Origin: Fimbriimonadaceae bacterium | Lineage (GTDB): Bacteria; Armatimonadota; Fimbriimonadia; Fimbriimonadales; Fimbriimonadaceae | Direction of reading: 5' to 3' | Assembly (NCBI GenBank): GCA_019694835.1 | Contig: JAIBBE010000022.1 | Coordinates: 1 to 64,000 of the forward strand | DNA length: 64,000 nt | Shown here: positions 35,701 through 42,500 of the stretch, piece by piece | How the letters are laid out: each line of letters opens with the position of its first letter | How positions within the stretch are numbered: position 1 is the stretch's first letter | Translations under genes and position numbers: made by a program | Notes under the pieces: generated by a model | Databases searched by the model: none | What the model saw: the letters and a program-made list of their open reading frames with translations, nothing else | What the model was told of the DNA's origin: nothing

Positions 35701-36350
35701 AGTTGGAATTGGAAAAGCAACTGGTTGGGGGGCGTCAGGTTATCGGTGCCCGTCCAACCAAAGGTAACCGGCCCGGGGGCGACGTGACCGTCCGGCCTTG
35801 GACCTTGCGTGATGACGGCCACGGGGTTGATGACATCGGCCACCGCAACGGTGAACTCTCGGCTGACGGCATCGCTCGGGATCGCGTCGACATCGGTGGT
35901 GTGGAAGACGGTGAATTCTCGGCTTACCGCGTCGACCGGGAGGTCATTTGCGGAGTCCGCGCGGAAGACGGTGAATTCTCGGCTGACCCCGTCTACCGGG
36001 AGGTCATTTGCGGAGTCCGCGCGGAAGACGGTGAATTCACGGCTGACCGCGTCGACCGGCGAATCATCGCCTGAGTCGGCACGGAAGACGGTGAATTCTC
36101 GGCTAACGGCGTCGACCGGGGAATCATCGCCAGAGTCGGCTCGGAACACGGTGAATTCACGGCTGACCGCATCATCAGGAAGGTCGCCTTGGGGGGTTGG
36201 AGGTGGGGTTGGGAGAACCCGGGGGGCGAAAATCATCGCCGAGGGGGCCGCCGGAGCCTTCGGTGCGGGACTCGATCCCGCCCACTTCATGACGAGCGCG
36301 ACAGAAACACTGCCTATGCTGACCAAAAGAATGGTGAAAACCCGTCGCAT
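32769..36350 (-). CDS. Large secreted surface protein with 20-residue repeats, CARDB and fibronectin-like domains
   Basis: A 1193-residue exported protein. Residues 1-25 form a signal peptide or anchor, followed by a Pro-rich linker. Residues about 58-170 contain six copies of a 20-residue repeat with core DAVSREFTVFRADS. Next come a big-Ig-like domain (FGWTGTDNLTPPNQ), a fibronectin-III-like domain (WNSAILYWRCDEPTRGSVRYG), CARDB-type adhesion domains (TANVRNTGDMPLVANVDFYD and similar at about 480-560 and 830-960) and a carboxypeptidase-regulatory-like stretch. There is no dockerin or PEP-CTERM tail. A structural or adhesive surface role is inferred. The gene lies 34 nt downstream of 36385-37605. 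Confidence 0.88.
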   Translation of the reverse strand: MRRVFTILLVSIGSVSVALVMKWAGSSPAPKAPAAPSAMIFAPRVLPTPPPTPQGDLPDDAVSREFTVFRADSGDDSPVDAVSREFTVFRADSGDDSPVDAVSREFTVFRADSANDLPVDGVSREFTVFRADSANDLPVDAVSREFTVFHTTDVDAIPSDAVSREFTVAVADVINPVAVITQGPRPDGHVAPGPVTFGWTGTDNLTPPNQLLFQFQLDGGGWSAWAPTTQTTTSALGVGAHSFAVRAKDLAGNVQTPPTGRKFVVETTPPKILEVGVRDVRWNSAILYWRCDEPTRGSVRYGLQATNDFRFQEQGSPTLATYQEVLIKGLSSKTPYRFILDLTDEAGNAASTEPKAFTTAPLYDLSVRTEDITFSTPFPAHEASVTMTANVRNTGDMPLVANVDFYDKRDGSAAVLLGTTTVTLQPYTAHTSLTSPSFVVREPVHKPFVAIRTNRDDLPANNRADAELLVDAQPHRLTFSPPSVQTWPGDQQELTTVVRNTGSQAQTISDIRLNGVPFATRVSPLPGVIEPGESKQITFQVNTPANQTPGDISGQMVVVGAETYSQSQAITIHPQPVAQLQVRLTNARTGDGISNGIVVVGNDPRPYATGAGGYVVDAGGNPRTVAVPLGNAVVHGFAQNYMPKSGSVEIVSGSNALTISLEEGNALQITQITTTPLTLEQITSRGVNLEDPQNFWVYDFVIYMEIGAIPIYNVIAPLPTSTGGYSSTFEGGGVIDGREMKFDGTFTEKTTTWIITPGSIRILKQFWDASVTIQNRTSAFEIRDVDATLSLPNGIGLPDLFGVPQPTTKQLGTLLPGENKQAIWTIRGDIPGEYRLPGRSTGNLMLGQVPVPLESNLESAPLTVAAPSLDITLTGPDSVTAGQPFEIGVHVKNTSSIDLEFVQVNILNERLVNCHLVSDRTVNLGQLLRNETKTAVYTLIAHVTGVVMNFYALVTPPPVEPPVVVVPGRMRVLSVDDDDPRNPVIRYECAESESVVARIAGRVINLGPQTEGEHEFVIPDLDTVAPGVYQLEVDGLFQGVHLIDVATFDSSLYAGPFHTGSMPFQVGASNHTLGHRTRLIVRRWEWNIPGDEFTRFVVGAETNISTTLSNGVKGDGPTLSLNPPIGSIGSAAPFSTIPISIRGGTMTWSAQARTARVFTAPGTQFRIDVSGRSGANNWNFGGSQQTSFTVPCP
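35851..36210. repeat. 60-bp tandem repeat within a surface-protein gene
   Basis: Six copies at an exact 60-bp period; the landmark GTGAATTC or GTGAACTC occurs at 35851, 35911, 35971, 36031, 36091 and 36151. Each unit encodes 20 residues on the minus strand, so copy-number change keeps the frame. Confidence 0.95.
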
Positions 36351-36384
36351 GATGCCCCCGGTGTCCCTGCTCTCCCCTGGTTGC

Positions 36385-37605
36385 CTACTGACGATATGCT
36401 CGAGCGATCACCGCCGATCCGCCCTGCGGAAGCGTCACCGTGGCCTCCCAGACCGATGCAACTTGGTTGCCGCTGATCAGGGTTGCATTGGCGAACGTAT
36501 CTTGCCCTGATCGCGGTACCACTCGAACCTGGACCACCCACGAACCGTCGGTGGGTACGTTGGCCGCCTCGACCCGTACCACGTAAGTGGCAGCGGGCCC
36601 CACCGTAACGTCGGGTGTTCCGAAACTCGATGCCGGGTCAGCGGGAACGGCGACTCCGGCTACCGAAAAGACGTTCACCGTTGGATGGGTTGTGGTGGGC
36701 CAGATAGTAGGCTCAGGACCGCCTAAAACGGTGCTCGATGCAGCGGGCAAGGCCGTTCCCGTGAATGATGTCGCGGTACTCAGGCGTTCGACGCGGATGC
36801 GACCCATTCCGGCGGTGGTGGTTGGACCTGAGGCATTGAGCTGGCCCGTTCCGACCACTTCGTTAGCGACCAAGCGGATCGCGCCACCGCTGCCACCAGC
36901 CAATCCGGCATGTTGAGACCCAACGCCGCGGATGACGCCGTTCACGGTGATCCTGCCAGAGGCGACGATTAGAATCGCGCCGCCACCCGCCCCTCCAGCG
37001 AAACTTGAGTAAGAGGCGCCGCCTGAACCGCCAAGGAGCGGGATGATGGCTGCGTTGCCATAGATCGGGCCAACATTCGAGTTGCCCGTAACCGGCTGGG
37101 TGCCGTAGGATCCGCCATAACCATGATTGAAGGCGGGTACCGCACGAGAGCCGCCCGGTCCGTAGCCACCACCGCGCGAGACACCGCTACCCTCATTGCT
37201 CCCTCCTCGGAATCCGCCCGGGCCAGGAACTCCCAATGCGCCATCATTTGTCGTGAGCAGGGCATCCAAACTAAGCGTGCCGTTGATCGTGACATCGCCT
37301 TGAACGAGCCAAACCACCGGCGGGTTCTTCGGGTGATTCGTGAACTTAACGGTCTCCCCGGGGTCGATGGTCACCGACGAGTACTTGAACACGACCGCCC
37401 ATTTCGCCCCGTCGTACACCCCGTTGCCGCCACCCGGAACGGTCCATGCCGCCGTCGTAGCGAGTCCAAGATCAATGGTCGTGGTCGTGGCTGACGGATT
37501 TAGCGCACCGTCGGAGCCGTCGGAATGCGAATTGACTTGAGCAACCGCAGAGAGGGCCGCCGTCAATGACCAAATGGAAATCGTGAGTCGATTGAGAATC
37601 TTCAA
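36385..37605 (-). CDS. Secreted glycine-rich beta-helix-like protein
   Basis: A 406-residue exported protein. The TTG start follows GGAGGAAGG at about 3-5 nt. The signal peptide ends near AVAQ. The mature N-terminus carries SDGSDGALNPSATTTIDL-type sequence seen in many planctomycete and armatimonad surface proteins, followed by a long Gly-rich region (GGSNEGSGVSRGGGYGPGG, LLGGSGGASYSSFAGGAGGG) and a beta-sandwich C-terminus. The repeated ...TVNG-x(5)-G...GSGG pattern suggests a right-handed beta-helix. It is the first gene of a likely two-gene operon with the large surface protein. Confidence 0.8.
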   Translation of the reverse strand: MKILNRLTISIWSLTAALSAVAQVNSHSDGSDGALNPSATTTTIDLGLATTAAWTVPGGGNGVYDGAKWAVVFKYSSVTIDPGETVKFTNHPKNPPVVWLVQGDVTINGTLSLDALLTTNDGALGVPGPGGFRGGSNEGSGVSRGGGYGPGGSRAVPAFNHGYGGSYGTQPVTGNSNVGPIYGNAAIIPLLGGSGGASYSSFAGGAGGGAILIVASGRITVNGVIRGVGSQHAGLAGGSGGAIRLVANEVVGTGQLNASGPTTTAGMGRIRVERLSTATSFTGTALPAASSTVLGGPEPTIWPTTTHPTVNVFSVAGVAVPADPASSFGTPDVTVGPAATYVVRVEAANVPTDGSWVVQVRVVPRSGQDTFANATLISGNQVASVWEATVTLPQGGSAVIARAYRQ

Positions 37606-37735
37606 GACCTTCCTCCGAACGCGAACGGCTCGCGTCTAGTAGGTCCCAGTATCTGGCAGGAATCCCGATTTGAGGTGGGAAGTTAGCGCAACTTAAGCTC
37701 CTCGCCGTAAATTTCCCACCGCAAGGTACTCGGCC

Positions 37736-39022
37736 CTACTGAAAAAGCCTCTCCGCGATCGTGAGTTGGTCGGCTGGTTTCGAGCAAAGTCCGACGCCAC
37801 GAACGTCACCGACCGCCTCGAACTTTGAAGCCGCCTCTTCGAGGCAGCGGCGAGCCTCGTCATGGTCACCCGAAGCGGCGAAAACCGCAGCCAACTGGAG
37901 CAGCGTGGCACCTTGCCAGCGTGGCTGATCGCGCTTCTTCCACTCGGAGAGGCAAACCCGAAGTTCTTGGAGCGCCTTAACGTGCTCTCCCTGCTGACTC
38001 GTGATCACGGCGAGACGCGCACGGACATCGAGGAAGATTCCGGGTGCTGGGTCATCGTTGACGTAGGGGGCGAGGGCGCTTTCGTACCACTTGATCCCGA
38101 CCTCGAAGGCACCGCGACAAGCAGCAACTGAACCTAGTCCCCTCGCCGCCTCGGCCACGCCTCCCGTCACGCCCATCGCCGTATACATCGCCAGGCTGCG
38201 CTCAAAGCACTCCTCTGCAGCATCCAGATTGCCCATTCGGGCTTCACAGGCCCCAAGGACCTCATACAACGAGGCATTTCCATACTCATAGCCCGCTTTG
38301 GTGTTCAAGGTCATAGCGAGCCGAAACTTCGCGGCGGCTTCTGGGAGCTTTCCTTGTGCGGCAAGAACTTGGCCCTGAAGCCCGATCGCCCCTGCTCTGC
38401 ACTTTTGGTCGTTTCGCTCCTCGGCTGTGGTCAGAGCTGAAGCGGCTTGTTGCCAGGCGAGGTCCAATTTGCCCGCCTGATACGACGCGACGCCTGCATC
38501 GTGCTGCATGGTGAATCGCGCGAGCCAGTCGTTGTAAGTTTGCGCACGCTGACCTTCAGTTCTGCGCGTGAAGGAGAAGATGGAAATGGCTAGCGCGACC
38601 GTGATCGCAAACACGACCAGGCCAACGCGCAGGCGAAGCCACTTCGAGATGCGAATCCGCTCGGGGATCGTCGGATTCGTTGGAAGGTCGAGATTCGGCG
38701 CAGGCGCCCGGTCATCGGGTTCGCCAACGCGCTCGCAGAGGTCGTCGCTCCAATCGAGGCCGATGCTCTTGAAGGCGTGCGCAAGGGTGTTTCGGTCGAC
38801 TCCCTCTCCCTTTTGAATTCGCTCGGCGGTCTTGGGGCTCAGATGAAGAAGCTGCGCCCGTCCCTCCCGCGTGATGCGGCCCTCATTCCGGTCCTGCTTC
38901 CACCTCTCCAGCAGGGCATTTTCCAGGATCGCACGGCCATGGGCGGTTAGCCGAACGGCCCGGCGGCGCGTTCGAACCGGTGCGGGCTGAGGTTCGCTAA
39001 GTCGTTCCCCAAGGTAATCCAT
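37736..39022 (-). CDS. Membrane TPR protein with N-terminal helix-turn-helix-like domain
   Basis: A 428-residue protein. Residues about 15-95 are basic and contain REGRAQLLHLSPKTAERI followed by GVDRNTLAHAFKSIGLDW. This signature also begins many cyanobacterial and planctomycete STAND/NACHT and TPR signalling proteins. A membrane span lies near residues 130-150 (LRVGLVVFAITVALAISIF). About 270 residues of TPR helices follow and should be extracytoplasmic, so the protein could carry a signal between periplasm and a cytosolic HTH-like domain. The ATG at 39022 is preferred to an in-frame TTG 9 nt upstream. The neighbouring surface-protein operon shares its orientation. Confidence 0.8.
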   Translation of the reverse strand: MDYLGERLSEPQPAPVRTRRRAVRLTAHGRAILENALLERWKQDRNEGRITREGRAQLLHLSPKTAERIQKGEGVDRNTLAHAFKSIGLDWSDDLCERVGEPDDRAPAPNLDLPTNPTIPERIRISKWLRLRVGLVVFAITVALAISIFSFTRRTEGQRAQTYNDWLARFTMQHDAGVASYQAGKLDLAWQQAASALTTAEERNDQKCRAGAIGLQGQVLAAQGKLPEAAAKFRLAMTLNTKAGYEYGNASLYEVLGACEARMGNLDAAEECFERSLAMYTAMGVTGGVAEAARGLGSVAACRGAFEVGIKWYESALAPYVNDDPAPGIFLDVRARLAVITSQQGEHVKALQELRVCLSEWKKRDQPRWQGATLLQLAAVFAASGDHDEARRCLEEAASKFEAVGDVRGVGLCSKPADQLTIAERLFQ

Positions 39023-39246
39023 AGACTTCAATAGGATTTTACATAGTTCCTTCGAGGAAACTTAAGCGGTCCGCGCTAACTTACGCTATCTTGCCATGGT
39101 CCACAGTCGCGCTGAGGGGACAATGGACGGATGATGCTGAGCGTCCATGGGAGAGTGTCTCCCGATTCTAACCTTGAACCTTCTTCTTGCCAGGCGAAGA
39201 ACATTGGCGGCCAGCCGTTCGTCGAATTCTGGAGCTGCTGTTTCAG

Positions 39247-39603
39247 ATGAAGAAGCCCTATGGAATAGAGCTCATTCTGGACTTGAAGGGATGCGACCTA
39301 CCCGATCTCAGTCAAAAGCAAATGCATGAGTTTCTCGTGTCCATCTGTGACTTGATCGAGATGACACGCCACGGCGATCCTATGTATTGGGAAGACGACA
39401 GCGGCATCCCGCATCTGCACGGTGTATCCGCAGTCCAGTTCATCGAGACGAGCACGATTGTCTGCCACTGCCTGCCGCTGCTTCGGGCGGTCTATCTGAA
39501 CCTCTTCTCCTGCAAGGAATTCGACCAACAGAAGGCTGCCGAGTTTTGCGTGCGCTTCTGGGGTGCTGATGAGGTCACCTCCACACTGGTAACTCGAGGC
39601 TAA
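39247..39603 (+). CDS. SpeD-like pyruvoyl-dependent decarboxylase, probably not an AdoMet decarboxylase
   Basis: A 118-residue protein, the length of class 1b prokaryotic AdoMetDC. Residues match the family's fold and catalytic set with a constant offset: the GVSA motif gives Ser61, the putative pyruvoyl-forming Ser69 lies in IETSTIVCH, His74 follows 5 residues later, and Cys89 lies in LFSCK, 20 residues after Ser69. Ser55/Ser63/His68/Cys83 of Thermotoga SpeD have the same spacing. The AdoMet-binding HTWPE is HCLPL here (Trp to Leu, Glu to Leu), and the Glu before the cleaved Ser is Thr. Its stop is 2 nt before the GTG of an N-methyltransferase gene. The residue mapping is from memory of the family. 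Confidence 0.78.
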   Translation: MKKPYGIELILDLKGCDLPDLSQKQMHEFLVSICDLIEMTRHGDPMYWEDDSGIPHLHGVSAVQFIETSTIVCHCLPLLRAVYLNLFSCKEFDQQKAAEFCVRFWGADEVTSTLVTRG

Positions 39604-39605
39604 GC

Positions 39606-40376
39606 GTGGGCGAAGTCGACGTCGGCGCTTGGACCCCGCGTGCTTATCTGGATCAGTACTATGCCACCCCGGAAGTCCCCGATGACAGCAGGGCGATCTT
39701 AGGTTTCGTTCACGATAGCCTGGGCAACAGCCATTACGAAAGAGCCCTTGAGTTCGGCTGTGGGCCCGCTCTCTACACTGCTTTCACCATCGCACCTCAC
39801 GTCGGCCGCCTGGACTTTTCAGACTTGCGCGCCGAAAACTTGGCCGAAATCGACGCATGGAGGACAGGGCGGCCAGAAGCATTCGATTGGGCTCTCTACG
39901 CGACTTATGCGGTTGGTCTCGAGGGTGCGGACACGACAATGTCAGCCGCTGTGAGTTCGAGGATGGATCTCCTGAGGCGGAAAATGGGGAACCTCTTCGT
40001 GGCCGACATTCGGGATGTCATCACATTTGGCGGAAAAGGCTGTTACGACCTTGTCACGTCCTTCTTCTGCATCGAATGTGCAGATTTTAACGTAAACGCT
40101 TGGAATTCGTACTTTGCTCGGCTAGCCAACATGGTCCGACCCGGGGGACGGCTCGTGCTTGCGAGTCTTCTTGGGTGCGACTCTTATGCAGTATTCGACT
40201 CTCATATTCCCGTCACTCACTTGAACGAAGGTGATTTGTGGAATGCCCTGGAGAACTCGGTGCTTGACGTGGCCTCGGCTGCAGTCTGCACGGTCGAAGT
40301 CGGGGATTGGAAGGACCAAGGATTCAATCAAATCTGCCTTTTGCGTGCTGATCGACCCAATCCCGACGCTCGGTGA
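39606..40376 (+). CDS. NNMT/PNMT/TEMT-family SAM-dependent N-methyltransferase
   Basis: A 256-residue class I methyltransferase. SAM motif I is ALEFGCGPALYTAFT. The family-specific block DFSDLRAENLAEIDAW followed by RPEAFDW closely tracks the D-Y-x(3)-N-L-x-E-L-x-x-W...AFDW block of nicotinamide/phenylethanolamine N-methyltransferases. Later YDLVTSFFCIECA and RLANMVRPGGRLVLASLLG are motifs IV-VI. The family methylates amine nitrogen. GTG start, 2 nt after the SpeD-like stop; translational coupling indicates the substrate may be the amine made by that decarboxylase. Confidence 0.88.
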   Translation: MGEVDVGAWTPRAYLDQYYATPEVPDDSRAILGFVHDSLGNSHYERALEFGCGPALYTAFTIAPHVGRLDFSDLRAENLAEIDAWRTGRPEAFDWALYATYAVGLEGADTTMSAAVSSRMDLLRRKMGNLFVADIRDVITFGGKGCYDLVTSFFCIECADFNVNAWNSYFARLANMVRPGGRLVLASLLGCDSYAVFDSHIPVTHLNEGDLWNALENSVLDVASAAVCTVEVGDWKDQGFNQICLLRADRPNPDAR

Positions 40377-40431
40377 TCTAGTCCGCGAGTGTGCAGGCGG
40401 ACTTGCAACCGATCGAAGGTCAGAAACAGTA

Positions 40432-41073
40432 CTATCGCCGCGTCCCGCCCATCATCGGGCCGGTAGGGAATTTGAAGGGCTTGCCAATCATCGACGACCA
40501 CTTCTTCCTTTGATCTGCGGTGAGAACCCCCAAGAGCTTGGCGTTCAACTCGTTGCGGTACTTGGCGATGTCCTTCTGCATCTTCTCGAAATCGGGGCGC
40601 TCACCGGGTTTGGACTGGGGAGGTTGGGGGCGGCGGCTTGACTGAAAGATGTCCCGTACTTGGGTTTTCTGCTTCTCGGTCAGGCCGAGCTTTTTGGCGG
40701 TTTCTGGCTCCATGATCGCCATCGGGCCTCGGGCTTGGAGTTGTAGCTGTTCGAATCGGGCAAGTTGACTCGCGTTGAGGATGGCCTTGAGCTTCTTCTC
40801 AAAGTCATCCATCCCCTTGGGAGGCTCGGGGCGCTTGCCGGGTTCTGGCATGCTCGGACGCGGCATCGACTTGAAGAGGGCTTCGACTTTCTGCTTTTGG
40901 GAAGCGGTCATGCCGAGTTCCTTCTGGACATCGGGCGACATAAGCAGTCCTCCGCCCATCGTCATCGGACCCATTCGCCTTCCGGGTCCCCCGCCGCCGG
41001 GAGGGCCGCCTGGCTGGGCAAAAGCAACCACGAGTGTCGCGGAGAGTGTCGCAATCAAAATCAGCTTCTTCAT
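40432..41073 (-). CDS. Secreted Spy/CpxP-like protein
   Basis: A 213-residue exported protein: signal peptide to about residue 19 (VVAFAQ), a Pro/Gly/Met-rich segment (GPMTMGGGLLMSP), then two helical repeats of the LTxxQxxKVxxLF type (LGMTASQKQKVEALFKSM and LGLTEKQKTQVRDIFQSS) with LNASQLARFEQLQLQ between them. This resembles the LTxxQ motif proteins Spy/CpxP, periplasmic chaperones or metal-stress sensors. Charged helices and a Pro-rich linker separate the halves. It converges with the N-methyltransferase gene. Confidence 0.75.
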   Translation of the reverse strand: MKKLILIATLSATLVVAFAQPGGPPGGGGPGRRMGPMTMGGGLLMSPDVQKELGMTASQKQKVEALFKSMPRPSMPEPGKRPEPPKGMDDFEKKLKAILNASQLARFEQLQLQARGPMAIMEPETAKKLGLTEKQKTQVRDIFQSSRRPQPPQSKPGERPDFEKMQKDIAKYRNELNAKLLGVLTADQRKKWSSMIGKPFKFPTGPMMGGTRR

Positions 41074-41115
41074 CTTCGTCTCATCCTAGCCTCAAGCTAT
41101 AAGGAAATCATTTGC

Positions 41116-42477
41116 CTACCCCGTAAGTTTGTGCTTCTTGATCTCATCATCGTTGCGCACTTCTTCGGCAGCTGCCTCAACCGCGTCACAGAACTGTTCA
41201 GGAGTCAGTTCTCCATTAAGCATGGACGTCAACTTGCCTTCGATGACCTTGTTGAACGCCGGATACCAAGCGCGATATTGCACAGCCCACTTGGTTTTCG
41301 TGCTGTTGAACGCCTTTGCCGGTTCGACCATGACTTCGTTCAACTTTGCGTCTTCCGATCCAACAATCGCGGTCGGCGAGTTCTTCTCCTCGACGAATCG
41401 TTTGGCGACTGGCGCGGAGGTCATGTACTTGAAGAACTCAATCGCAGCGTCCGTGTTCTTACCCTTCGAAGGCACCATCCAGGGTTCGATACCAATGAGG
41501 ACAGCAGTCGGGTCGCCCTTACCGTTCATCGCCGCAGGTGGAAGCATAAATTGGATCTTCTGGCCAGGTCTCATCTGCTTCGACATTTCTGATGAGAGCC
41601 AAGACCCACAGGGGACCATGGCGGCTTTGCCATTGAGGAAGTCTTGCTGACTTTCGGTATGCGATAGTGCCACCGCACCATGCTGGAAGTAACCCTTCTT
41701 GTTCAGGTTGTCGATCATGCGAGCCGCTTCGAGCATGGCGGGCGATTTCCATGCACCAGGCTCCAGATTCTGAGCCGCATCAACCGCTTCCTTCCCGCCA
41801 ACGCTCATCGCCCAAGGCAAGAGCATTCCGTCAATCATGTAATAGGGGTACTTTCCTTGGAACGTAATCGGCGCGATACCTTTCGCTTTGATCTTCTCGC
41901 ATAAGGCAAGAAGTTCGTCGTAATTCTTAGGTGCCGTCCAGCCGTTCTTGGCGAAGACATCCGGGTCATACCACCAGCCCAAAATCATCACGTAAAACGG
42001 CAACACGTACTGCTTGCCGTCGAGTTGGCCAAGTTTGAGGATTTCGGGGTCGAACGCGTCGCGCCACTTGCCGGTGCCATCGGCACCCGGGCCGTCCAGT
42101 GCTTTGCTTAGCTCGAACAACTGATCTTCGTCGGCAAGCGCCCAGTGGTCCATGCCCCAGCCGGGGAAGCAGAGGCCGGGCGGATCGTCGCCGTTGAAGC
42201 GGGGTCGAAGCTGCTCCCAGACCGTTGGGTTGCCCCAGACCTCGATTTCAAGGCCAGGGTGCTTGGCAGCGAACTCCTTGGCGGCTGCTTGGTAGAAGTC
42301 GATGTCGTAACCGCCCTTGAACGCGGCGACCTCGAGCTTGCCCTTGAGCTCAACGGGCTTCTCACCGGCCGCCGCACCCTTGGTCGGTGTTTCGGGCTCC
42401 GTGGAGCCACCCCCCGAACCGCATCCGACCGCAAAGGCGAGAGCCGCCAACCCTAGGAAAGCCAACCACTTTTTCAT
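41116..42477 (-). CDS. ABC-transporter sugar-binding lipoprotein (family 1)
   Basis: A 453-residue extracellular solute-binding protein. The signal peptide ends at a lipobox (AVGC), followed by a GSGGGSTEPETPT linker. The two-lobed body has typical features: AAKEFAAKHPGLEIEVWGNP near the N-terminus, DPDVFAKNGWTAPKNYDELLALCEKIKAKG, and GIEPWMVPSKGKNTDAAIEFFKYMTS. The ligand should be an oligosaccharide. Its closest look is to N-acetylglucosamine/chitobiose-type binders, but this is uncertain. No permease or ATPase genes follow; it is 23 nt downstream of a glycoamylase-like gene. Confidence 0.93.
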   Translation of the reverse strand: MKKWLAFLGLAALAFAVGCGSGGGSTEPETPTKGAAAGEKPVELKGKLEVAAFKGGYDIDFYQAAAKEFAAKHPGLEIEVWGNPTVWEQLRPRFNGDDPPGLCFPGWGMDHWALADEDQLFELSKALDGPGADGTGKWRDAFDPEILKLGQLDGKQYVLPFYVMILGWWYDPDVFAKNGWTAPKNYDELLALCEKIKAKGIAPITFQGKYPYYMIDGMLLPWAMSVGGKEAVDAAQNLEPGAWKSPAMLEAARMIDNLNKKGYFQHGAVALSHTESQQDFLNGKAAMVPCGSWLSSEMSKQMRPGQKIQFMLPPAAMNGKGDPTAVLIGIEPWMVPSKGKNTDAAIEFFKYMTSAPVAKRFVEEKNSPTAIVGSEDAKLNEVMVEPAKAFNSTKTKWAVQYRAWYPAFNKVIEGKLTSMLNGELTPEQFCDAVEAAAEEVRNDDEIKKHKLTG

Positions 42478-42500
42478 ACCGCCCCAAGTTTAACCCGAAG

